Assembly (NCBI GenBank): GCA_023391625.1
Contig: JAEWAN010000002.1
Coordinates: 1 to 64,000, forward strand
Reading direction: 5' to 3'
Source: Bacteroidota bacterium
Lineage (GTDB): Bacteria > Bacteroidota > Bacteroidia > Bacteroidales > Paludibacteraceae
DNA: 64,000 nucleotides
The notes beneath the pieces were generated by a model. The model was not told the origin of the DNA, did no database searches, and saw nothing but the letters and a program-made list of their open reading frames with translations. Positions 1 through 6,599 of this stretch are shown one piece after another. Numbering within the stretch: position 1 is the first letter of the stretch; each line of letters begins with the position of its first letter. The position numbers and the translations under genes are program-made.

Positions 1-111
1 TTCTCTAAAAACTGCAGTACAAAGCCAAAATTTGGAGTTTAAGAGTGCAATAGATTGGGCAAATTTGCTCAGAGAAGTCCCCTGGCGATTACAAAGTTAT
101 ATGAGCACCAA

Positions 112-130
112 TAGCTCAGTTGGTAGAGCA
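112..130 (+). repeat. orphan tRNA D-arm copy 1
   Basis: These 19 bases are identical to the D-arm region of the intact tRNA-Lys at 362-437. The surrounding bases do not fold into a tRNA: there is no anticodon arm or T-arm after it. It is either a tRNA remnant or an old attachment-site scar. Confidence 0.6.
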
Positions 131-259
131 ACAGAGGCAAGCTCAAGCGAATTTTACCAACAAAATTGCGGTGAAAACGAGCGACTAAAGCGAAGATTTG
201 AAGCCCGAAAAACCGCATTACAACAGGGTTTGTGAGCATTTGCAGGCCCAACATAGGCG

Positions 260-282
260 CTTCTAGCTCAGTTGGTAGAGCA
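260..282 (+). repeat. orphan tRNA 5' segment copy 2
   Basis: A 23-base direct repeat of 365-387 (acceptor-stem end plus D-arm of tRNA-Lys), 105 bases upstream of the intact gene. The following bases start like an anticodon stem (ACTG) and then diverge. No complete tRNA can be drawn. It fits a scar of integration or rearrangement at the 5' half of the tRNA gene. Confidence 0.65.
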
Positions 283-361
283 ACTGTAAAGTTGTATGAC
301 CACTGACTGGTGCACAACCACAAAAAGGATTTGACGGTGCAACGCCGAAAAATCCTCACAT

Positions 362-437
<76 letters not shown>

Positions 438-440
438 GAT

Positions 441-478
441 ATCCACTGTCCAGAGAAATTTGGACAGTGGATTTTTTA
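441..478 (+). terminator. terminator after tRNA-Lys
   Basis: A 12-bp perfect stem (ATCCACTGTCCA with TGGACAGTGGAT) and an 8-base loop, followed directly by TTTTTT. It starts four bases after the tRNA CCA end, so it ends the tRNA transcript. Confidence 0.9.
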
Positions 479-516
479 TATCAAAAAACACACAATATCC
501 TGCAATAGGACCGGTC

Positions 517-556
517 AGAGCCTGTGATGTTATAAACATCGCGGGCTCTTTTTTGT
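517..556 (+). terminator. rho-independent terminator hairpin
   Basis: AGAGCC..GATGT pairs with ACATC..GGCTCT around a TATAA loop, followed by TTTTTT. No gene is seen between it and the tRNA terminator, so it may end an unannotated short RNA or insulate the element from the tRNA promoter. Confidence 0.7.
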
Positions 557-606
557 TGAAAATCGAACTCTCAAAATCCAAGGGGGAAGTGTACCCTTTT
601 TCAGGC

Positions 607-642
607 AGCGCCTCGGCTCATGTCGGCCGGGGCGCTTTTTTT
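607..642 (+). terminator. third terminator hairpin in series
   Basis: AGCGCCTCGG pairs with CCGGGGCGCT, followed by a run of seven T. It is the third terminator-like hairpin within 200 bases, all pointing toward the ICE genes. Confidence 0.75.
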
Positions 643-819
643 GTTTTCTCCCCCTCTCCACACCTCTCCCCCTAGATTATTTACCGGCTGGGAAGAAGAT
701 ATAAACGCTGCGAGATTTCAGCGGCTATCAGCGGGAGAAGAACCAAAGGCAAAACGGGATTCATCGTCTTTTCCAGCCGGTGGATCCTGTTCAACACCCA
801 GAGCAAAAGGAGGAACAAA
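643..819 (+). other. leader of first ICE gene, with long-range inverted repeat
   Basis: No open reading frame is supported here. ACCGGCTGG (680-688) and CCAGCCGGT (773-781) form an inverted repeat enclosing about 80 bases. The 16 bases at 767-782 recur exactly at 1322-1337 inside parM. The stretch ends in a strong AAAGGAGG site (806-813) for the next gene. It could be a structured 5' UTR or part of a ParR-binding centromere; neither is shown. Confidence 0.35.
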
Positions 820-1206
820 ATGTCAATCCAGTTCAAAAATCGGGATCACGAAAGATTTTACCAGCAATGCCTTGTAAGGTGTGGATGTGGAGATCCGTAC
901 CACAAGGCGTTTTTTTACACGATGGGCATCAGTGACGAAACCCGAAAGCATGTTGAGGATGTCTTTGATTTCCAAGAGGATGTTATCCGGCCGGAGGGGC
1001 TGAACAAAGGCTGGCAGACCAGCGGAAGCAGTTGTCTGACCCGTTTGGCATTCAACCTTTGGAACGGGTGGAATGAGGACGGCTGTGCAACGCCCTACGA
1101 TCTGTTCAGCACATCGGATGCAGGCTATATGCTGGAAGCAATCCGCATCCGGTATCCTGAATACTGCCGGGAATCCCAGGTCCCCAGCAAGGGAGAGGCC
1201 AGATAA
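820..1206 (+). CDS. DUF6075 family protein
   Basis: A 128-residue protein of the small ICE-borne family known as DUF6075. It has the family's features: an early charged start (FKNRDHERFY), CGCGDPYHKAFFYTMGI, an acidic DFQEDVI stretch, and a C-terminal LAFNLWNG plus IRYPEYCRE. Function is unknown; it is usually found in conjugative elements of Clostridia. ATG at 820 follows AAAGGAGG by six bases. It is the first gene of the ICE-like block and is followed closely by the segregation genes. The identification rests on remembered family sequence, so it is good but unverified. Confidence 0.75.
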   Translation: MSIQFKNRDHERFYQQCLVRCGCGDPYHKAFFYTMGISDETRKHVEDVFDFQEDVIRPEGLNKGWQTSGSSCLTRLAFNLWNGWNEDGCATPYDLFSTSDAGYMLEAIRIRYPEYCRESQVPSKGEAR

Positions 1207-1270
1207 GATGGCAACCCGCAGAAAGAAGAAGCGAAAAAATCAAGGCAAAAGCCAGAAAGGATCTGAAACC

Positions 1271-2191
1271 ATGATTATGGGAATCGACCACGGGTACTAC
1301 GCCATCAAGACGCGGCATTTTTCTTTTCCAGCCGGTGTGACGGCGTATAGTCACGAACCCTACACCCTGAAAAACACCCTCCAAATCAACGGAAGGTACT
1401 ACGTCTGCGGCACCGGCCGTCAGCCGATCCTGCGGGACAAGACCGTCAACGACAACTACTACATCCTGACCCTGGCAGCTATCGCAATGGAGCTTCGCTG
1501 CCGGGGTCTTCCTGCGGAGAGCTCCGTGACCTTGGCGGCAGGGCTTCCCCTGGCCCGGTATGGCCGGGATAAGAAGCCGTTCACCGAATATCTGTTGCGC
1601 AATGGCCAGCCGGTGACCTACCGCTTCGAGGGCGAACGCTACCAGGTAAAGATCGAGGATGTGAAACTGTTCCCCCAGGGCTATTCCGCCATTGCCCTGC
1701 ATCCCGAACTGGTGAAAGACGAACCTTCGGTGCTCCTCATGGATATCGGCGGCTGGACGGTCGACCTCATGCGGCTGGACAACAATGTCCCCAATGCAGC
1801 CACCTGCCGCAGCCTGGAACTGGGCATGATCCGCTGCATGGATGAGATCCAGGAGCAGGTGCGGCGGGATACCGGCCTGTCTGTGACGGACGCCCAGGTG
1901 GAACGGATCCTCGCCGGCAAGCCCTGTAGCATGGATGCGGAGGCGCGAAAGCTGATCCAGCGGCAGGGCCGGCTTTACACCGAGCGGCTCATTTCGGCGG
2001 CGATGGAGGCGGGGTTTGACCTGCGAACTCTGCCCGTGATCCTGATGGGCGGCGGCGCGGCGACTGTCATGCGCAACGTGAGCGAACGTGACGGCCTTTG
2101 CAGGGCTTTTCTGCTGGAGGACGACAAGGTGAACGCCGAGGGCTTTGAGCGGATCCTGGGCCAAATGTCGGGCCGTGAGGACGCCCGATGA
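1271..2191 (+). CDS. parM: ParM/StbA-type actin-like segregation ATPase
   Basis: A 306-residue actin-fold ATPase. It opens with MIMGIDHGYYAIKT (phosphate-1 loop), has LLMDIGGWTVDLMRL (phosphate-2 motif) in the middle and MGGGAATVM near the C-terminus (adenosine motif), as in ParM/StbA plasmid segregation filaments. An in-frame ATG at 1208 would add a very basic 21-residue tail. I prefer 1271 because AGAAAGG lies 10 bases upstream and family members start at this motif. It overlaps the next gene by four bases (ATGA), as in parM-parR operons. Inferred role: polymerising to keep the excised circular ICE during division. Confidence 0.85.
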   Translation: MIMGIDHGYYAIKTRHFSFPAGVTAYSHEPYTLKNTLQINGRYYVCGTGRQPILRDKTVNDNYYILTLAAIAMELRCRGLPAESSVTLAAGLPLARYGRDKKPFTEYLLRNGQPVTYRFEGERYQVKIEDVKLFPQGYSAIALHPELVKDEPSVLLMDIGGWTVDLMRLDNNVPNAATCRSLELGMIRCMDEIQEQVRRDTGLSVTDAQVERILAGKPCSMDAEARKLIQRQGRLYTERLISAAMEAGFDLRTLPVILMGGGAATVMRNVSERDGLCRAFLLEDDKVNAEGFERILGQMSGREDAR

Positions 2192-2460
2192 ACCGACCAC
2201 ATTTCCTGTTCCGCCCCAATATGCAGAACGAGGAGCACAGGCAGGCCTGGCAATTGCTGCAAGAGGTTCCCGAAGGGCAAAAGAGCGCATTTATCGTCCG
2301 CGCGATCCTCCGAATGGATCGGGCTGAAGGACTGGAATCGCTACTGCGCCGTGTTCTGAAAGAGGAACTGAGTGCCTTACCTGTTGGCGTGGCACCGGCG
2401 CAGGAGCAAGACCTGCCGGACGGGATGATGGGATTCCTCGATGCGCTGATGGAGGGATAA
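2188..2460 (+). CDS. parR: ParR-like centromere-binding adaptor
   Basis: A 90-residue protein translationally coupled to parM through an ATGA overlap. The middle (QAWQLLQEVPEGQKSAFIVRAIL) looks like the ribbon-helix-helix-bearing region of ParR-type proteins found next to ParM in Gram-positive elements; the C-terminus is acidic (DALMEG). Inferred role: to bind a centromere site and cap ParM filaments. Position next to parM supports the call more strongly than the sequence itself. Confidence 0.65.
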   Translation: MNRPHFLFRPNMQNEEHRQAWQLLQEVPEGQKSAFIVRAILRMDRAEGLESLLRRVLKEELSALPVGVAPAQEQDLPDGMMGFLDALMEG

Positions 2461-2600
2461 GTCTTTTGCTCCTGGTTCTCGACGATTGTTGCTTATGACG
2501 TTTGTGGCGTCGAATGATTGTTGGTCTTGATGATAGCTTTGTGCATGACATTTGGCTATGCTTGTGTTGCCCGAAACGAGCAAGGAAAGGAGGACACAGC

Positions 2601-3014
2601 ATGGGCAAACTGACCGTGACCATGCCGGAGGAACTGCATGAGCGGATCCGAAAGGCATTGGAGAACAAAGGGATCACCACCGCGCAGTTCATCCAGCAGG
2701 CCGTATACCTGTATCTGGATGATCACGCCAAGAAGGGAGAGGGAAATATGGCTACCCGCACGATCGCATTCCAGGTAAGCGAGGAACTGTATCAGAAGGT
2801 AAAGAAATATCTGGTCCGTTACGAACAGGTGTACGGCCGGAAACTGAGCCAGAAAGAGTTTATCGTCACCCTGATCGAGCAGGCACTGGAAGAAGCCGAG
2901 GATGAGTTTGACGCCGCGCTTGCGGACGATGAGACCGGGCAGAACGGATCGGAGGAAAGCGAGGAAACCGCCAGGAGTGAAGTGCTGCAAGAGCAGGGAG
3001 AGATGAGCGAATAA
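2601..3014 (+). CDS. tandem ribbon-helix-helix DNA-binding protein
   Basis: 137 residues; ATG at 2601 preceded by AAAGGAGG (2586-2593). The N-terminal half (KLTVTMPEELHERIRKALE) reads as a CopG/Arc-like ribbon-helix-helix. The second half starts afresh with MATRTIAFQVSEELYQKVKKYL, resembling a second copy. The last 35 residues are highly acidic (EEAEDEFDAALADDE). Likely a DNA-binding regulator or an accessory segregation/relaxosome factor. It ends just before a terminator, so it closes the parM-parR transcript. A reading frame beginning at 2502 is open but has no ribosome site. Confidence 0.6.
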   Translation: MGKLTVTMPEELHERIRKALENKGITTAQFIQQAVYLYLDDHAKKGEGNMATRTIAFQVSEELYQKVKKYLVRYEQVYGRKLSQKEFIVTLIEQALEEAEDEFDAALADDETGQNGSEESEETARSEVLQEQGEMSE

Positions 3015-3022
3015 ACGTAGGG

Positions 3023-3068
3023 AAGCCCCTGCCGGCCGTGGCGGATGAACACGGCAGGCGGGGCTTTT
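3023..3068 (+). terminator. terminator closing the segregation operon
   Basis: AAGCCCCTGCC..CCGTG pairs with CACGG..AGGCGGGGCTT, followed by a short TTTT. It lies nine bases after the stop of the ribbon-helix-helix gene. Confidence 0.8.
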
Positions 3069-3130
3069 GTCAACACGGAAGGGGGGTGAGGCCTATGGCC
3101 GCCGGATAGGAAAACAGAAAGAGAAAGGAG

Positions 3131-4291
3131 ATGATGCATAAGACCATTCGATTTATCGATATGTTTGCCGGCATCGGCGGGTTTCGTGAGGGCCTGCGGC
3201 TTGCCGGCGGATTTGAATGTGCAGGATTCTGCGAGTGCGATAAATACGCACAGCAGAGCTACCGTGCCCTGTTTGAATGTGAGGAGGAATGGTATAGCTC
3301 AGACGCGAGAAAAATCGACCCGGAGGAACTCCCGGAATTCGACCTGCTCTGCGGTGGATTCCCTTGTCAGGCATTCAGCATTGCTGGCGCTCGGAAAGGA
3401 TTCGGAGATCCCCGAGGAACCCTGTTCTTTGAACTTGCCCGATTGGCTGAAGCCCGGAAGCCTCGCTATCTGCTGTTTGAAAATGTTCCCGGCCTGCTTA
3501 ACCATGACGGCGGCAGGACGTTTGCGACGATCCTCGATACGCTGGAGCGACTGGGGTATCATGTGGAATGGCAGGTGCTTAACAGCAAGGATTTTGGCGT
3601 CCCCCAATCCAGACGCCGTGTGTACATTGTCGGATATCTTGATGAGCGATGTAGAGGAAAAATACTTCCTTTCACCACAGCAAATGAAACGCCTCTTGCC
3701 TGCCTCCATGGCGGACCCCAGGGAAGCCGGGTGTACGACCCCGGCGGAGTAAGTTGCACGCTCACCAGCCAGGCAGGCGGTGTAGGCGGCAAGACCGGGC
3801 TGTACCAGGTGGGCTTCCCGGTCAAGGAGGCCACCCGGAAGGGCTACAAGATGGCCTATCCGGGCGACAGCATCGACCTGGCCTATCCGCAGATGAACAC
3901 CCGCCGCGGCCGGGTGGGCCACAAGATCGCCCATACGCTGACCACAGATGCAACCCAGGGGACACTCATTGAATCACCCCGATTCGTGGATATGAACGAA
4001 GACCCTGAAATCACCGAAATCGCTCGATGTCTGACCGCAAAGCAAAACGGCGGGATCCGTAAGCACAAGCGAGAAGCATCCGGTGTTCTGATCGGTGGAC
4101 GGATCCGCCGCTTGACGCCTCGTGAATGTCTGCGGCTGCAAGGCTGGGCCGATGACAGGATCGACAAGATCCTCGCTATTCAGAGCGACAGCCAGGTGTA
4201 CAAGCAGGCGGGCAACGGTGTGACAGTGACGGTGGTAGAAGCCATCGGGAAACGGTTGGCCGCCGTGGATGCGGAGGTGATGCCCCATTGA
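3131..4291 (+). CDS. dcm: DNA (cytosine-5) methyltransferase
   Basis: About 386 residues carrying the ordered C5-methylase motifs: I (DMFAGIGGFREGL), IV with the catalytic Cys (GGFPCQAFS), VI (ENV), VIII (QSRRRVYIVG), the variable target-recognition stretch, IX (RRLTPRECLRLQGW) and X (GNGVTVTVVEAIG). It transfers a methyl group from SAM to cytosine C5. No partner restriction enzyme is adjacent, so it is probably a solitary enzyme protecting the ICE against host restriction. The start is 3131 or 3134; GGAG lies immediately before, an unusually short spacing. An SAM synthetase sits 10 kb downstream in the same element. Confidence 0.93.
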   Translation: MMHKTIRFIDMFAGIGGFREGLRLAGGFECAGFCECDKYAQQSYRALFECEEEWYSSDARKIDPEELPEFDLLCGGFPCQAFSIAGARKGFGDPRGTLFFELARLAEARKPRYLLFENVPGLLNHDGGRTFATILDTLERLGYHVEWQVLNSKDFGVPQSRRRVYIVGYLDERCRGKILPFTTANETPLACLHGGPQGSRVYDPGGVSCTLTSQAGGVGGKTGLYQVGFPVKEATRKGYKMAYPGDSIDLAYPQMNTRRGRVGHKIAHTLTTDATQGTLIESPRFVDMNEDPEITEIARCLTAKQNGGIRKHKREASGVLIGGRIRRLTPRECLRLQGWADDRIDKILAIQSDSQVYKQAGNGVTVTVVEAIGKRLAAVDAEVMPH

Positions 4292-5240
4292 CCTGAAGGA
4301 GCAGCCCTTCGGATGTGAGATCGAAATGACCGGGCTGACCCGTCAGCGGGCAGCAGAAGCGGTGGCAGCCCTGTTCGGGACCCGTGCCCGTCAGACCCAC
4401 GAGTCCACGACCTATGATCCGTGGGAAGTGATCGATCAGGACGGGAAACGATGGCGGTTTGTATACGACGGCAGCATCAAGGCCACCATGCGGGAAGGCC
4501 GCAGACAGGTCTCGACAACAGACGGCATCTACAAGGTCGAGATGAACTCGCCAAAGTTGAGCTACGAGGAAATGGGCAAGCTCCAGGAAGTCGTGAGAAC
4601 CTTGCGCCATGCCGGGGCAGTAGTCAACAGCAGCTGCGGGATGCACGTCCATGTGGATGCCTCCCGCCATACGCCGCAAAGCCTAAAAAACGCTCTGTCC
4701 ATCATGTACTCCAAAGAGGACATATTGTTCAAAGCTCTCAATGTGAACGAGGCCAGAGTGGAACGCTGGTGCCAGAAGGTGCGGGAACCCATGCTGGAGA
4801 AGATCCGCAAGCTCCCCACCAACATCAGCATGGAGCGGCTGAAGCGAGAGTGGTATGGAGGCAATGACGGAAGCTACGAGCACTACAACTGGACGCGCTA
4901 TTATGCACTTAACCTGCATTCGGTGTTCTATCGCGGTACGCTGGAATGGAGATGCTTTGAAAGCACTCTTCATGCAGGCAAAGTCCGGGCGAACATCACG
5001 CTGGCTTTGGCCATCTCCGCACAGGCCATCAACCAGAAGAAAACGCTGATGCGCAAAACGCAAATATCTGAAAATCCGGCCTTCACCTTCCGCACGTTCC
5101 TGCTGCGGCTCGGGCTGATCGGGCCGGAGTACAAAAATGTGCGGGAGCATCTGCTTGCCAATCTGCCCGGAGACCGGGCCTGGCGGTATGATCGTTCCAA
5201 CTATCCCAGCCTGAATACCGGGCGCAGGGATGAACGATAG
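4287..5240 (+). CDS. amidoligase-family enzyme (probable AUU start)
   Basis: A putative amidoligase (glutamine-synthetase-like fold, the COOH-NH2 ligase group described by Iyer and colleagues). The diagnostic N-terminal motif FGCEIEMTG is encoded upstream of the first in-frame ATG (4326), and a TGA at 4278 blocks any earlier start. The only candidates that keep the motif are ATT at 4287 and CTG at 4293. GGAGGTGA (4273-4280) sits exactly six bases before the ATT, which overlaps the dcm stop codon. Other family marks are CGMHVHVDAS and WRCFEST. Paired with a gamma-glutamylcyclotransferase gene, it probably forms and trims an amide-linked product; the substrate is unknown. Confidence 0.8.
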   Translation: MDLKEQPFGCEIEMTGLTRQRAAEAVAALFGTRARQTHESTTYDPWEVIDQDGKRWRFVYDGSIKATMREGRRQVSTTDGIYKVEMNSPKLSYEEMGKLQEVVRTLRHAGAVVNSSCGMHVHVDASRHTPQSLKNALSIMYSKEDILFKALNVNEARVERWCQKVREPMLEKIRKLPTNISMERLKREWYGGNDGSYEHYNWTRYYALNLHSVFYRGTLEWRCFESTLHAGKVRANITLALAISAQAINQKKTLMRKTQISENPAFTFRTFLLRLGLIGPEYKNVREHLLANLPGDRAWRYDRSNYPSLNTGRRDER

Positions 5241-5243
5241 GGG

Positions 5244-5753
5244 GTGAAAAATCTGTTATACTTTGCTTATGGCTCCAACATGAACCTGGACCAGATGGCT
5301 TTCCGCTGCCCGGACGCCGAGGTCGTAGGTGTGGCCCGTGTGGACGATCACCGCCTGACCTTCTGCGGAAGCGGTTATGCCGGGGTCGCCACGATCCTGC
5401 CCCAGTCGGGCAGCCATGTGGATGGCGTTCTCTGGAACATCTCTGAAGCCGATGAAAGGCATCTGGATTTCTACGAGGGATACCCCCGCCTTTACGGGAA
5501 AGAACCCATCGAGGTGACCGACAGCAGCGGGCAGAAAATGACCGTCATGGTTTATACCATGAACGCCCCTTACAAGGAGTGTCCGGCGCCGCCCTCCAAA
5601 GCATATCTGCAAGGCATTGTGGAGGGATGTCGTCAAAATGGGATCGACCCATCCCCCATTCAGGCAGAAGCAAGCCGCCTCGTGAAAGAGAAGGCGAAAC
5701 AGACGCCTGCTCATACCAAGAAAAGCAAAAAAGCCAGCCGGGAAGACCGCTGA
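5244..5753 (+). CDS. gamma-glutamylcyclotransferase-like (AIG2/GGCT) protein
   Basis: 169 residues with the GGCT-like signature YFAYGSNMN at the N-terminus, then VDGVLWNISEADERHLDFYEGYP with the expected catalytic acidic residue, and YTMN near the end of the barrel. The C-terminal 25 residues are basic and Lys-rich. GTG start at 5244, three bases after the amidoligase stop. Amidoligase plus GGCT pairs are a known conserved neighbourhood: one makes an amide with an amino acid, the other can release it by cyclisation. Inferred role: processing a gamma-glutamyl-type modification. Confidence 0.88.
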   Translation: MKNLLYFAYGSNMNLDQMAFRCPDAEVVGVARVDDHRLTFCGSGYAGVATILPQSGSHVDGVLWNISEADERHLDFYEGYPRLYGKEPIEVTDSSGQKMTVMVYTMNAPYKECPAPPSKAYLQGIVEGCRQNGIDPSPIQAEASRLVKEKAKQTPAHTKKSKKASREDR

Positions 5754-5788
5754 CTAAAACCATGTACATACTGAAAGGAGTGGAACCC

Positions 5789-6499
5789 ATGTATAAAACT
5801 TTGATCGCTGTCTTGATCCTGGCCTGTATGGTCGGATGCGGAGCACAGCCGACCGGATCGCAATCAACGCCGAGCAGCTCTATGACTCAGTCGGAAGCCG
5901 CTTCCAGCAGCCAGACCGTGGAAAACAGCCGGGCTGAACCCACCCCGTCGCCCGTTGCCGCCAGCAGTACGGACAATTCGACGTCCGCCGGCAGCCAGCC
6001 CACACAGACCCCGGCCCCTGACGCCACGGCGGAGCCCCCCGAAAACACCGAGCAAAATAATGAGACCGGCGGCTCGGATGCGGCAACGACAGCCTACGGC
6101 GCCGTACCCTTCGAATATGCGGCTGGCACGGATAAGTGGTGGTACATCGACTCCAGCGACACCGCCTACTGGGCGGTGCAGGAGAACATCAATGCGATCC
6201 GGGCCGAGGCCGGGTTGTCAGCTCTCACGATGGATGAGTCCCTGAGCGAAGCAGCCAGCGCCCGCTGCGAAAGCTTCGTGGCCGGCGGCCCGTTCGATCA
6301 TTCGGGCATGACGACCCGCAGCGAGATCTGTGCCAAAGGACCGCTGCGCTCCGCAAGCGAGGTCTGTGAAGCCTGGAAGGGCAGCGCCGACCATTATGCC
6401 AATATCGTAAACCCGGACTTCACCACCATGGGAGTCGCCTGTTGGTTCTGCGATACCGCAGATGGTCAGTACACCTACTGGACTGTGACCTTCGGATAA
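5789..6499 (+). CDS. CAP (SCP/PR1) domain lipoprotein
   Basis: 236 residues. ATG 5789 follows AAAGGAG by nine bases; an in-frame ATG at 5762 has no such site. The N-terminus is a lipoprotein signal (MYKTLIAVLILACMVGC; Cys 17 would be lipidated). Residues about 20-100 form a low-complexity Ser/Thr/Pro/Glu linker. The last 120 residues form a CAP domain (INAIRAEAGLSALTMDESLSEAA, FDHSGMTTRSEICAKG, HYANIVNPDFTTMGVACWF). An extracellular, membrane-anchored protein, possibly involved in mating contact or wall interaction. Next to the adhesin, it suggests a surface-function module. Confidence 0.85.
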   Translation: MYKTLIAVLILACMVGCGAQPTGSQSTPSSSMTQSEAASSSQTVENSRAEPTPSPVAASSTDNSTSAGSQPTQTPAPDATAEPPENTEQNNETGGSDAATTAYGAVPFEYAAGTDKWWYIDSSDTAYWAVQENINAIRAEAGLSALTMDESLSEAASARCESFVAGGPFDHSGMTTRSEICAKGPLRSASEVCEAWKGSADHYANIVNPDFTTMGVACWFCDTADGQYTYWTVTFG

Positions 6500-6556
6500 A
6501 ACCACAGTAGAAGGATGAATACCTTCTGCAAGAAAAAGAATCACGCAAAACAGCCT

Positions 6557-6587
6557 AAGCACCTGCAATTCGCAGGTGCTTTTTTTA
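6557..6587 (+). terminator. terminator before the adhesin gene
   Basis: AAGCACCTGC pairs with GCAGGTGCTT around an AATTC loop, followed by a T-run that leads into the TTGGAGG ribosome site of the adhesin. It lies 57 bases after the CAP gene and could act as an attenuator for the adhesin. Confidence 0.85.
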
Positions 6588-6599
6588 TTGGAGGTATTG

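Noticed and set aside
103..180. A second complete tRNA around the first D-arm copy
   Set aside because: No acceptor-stem partner, anticodon arm or T-arm can be drawn; only the D-arm is present.
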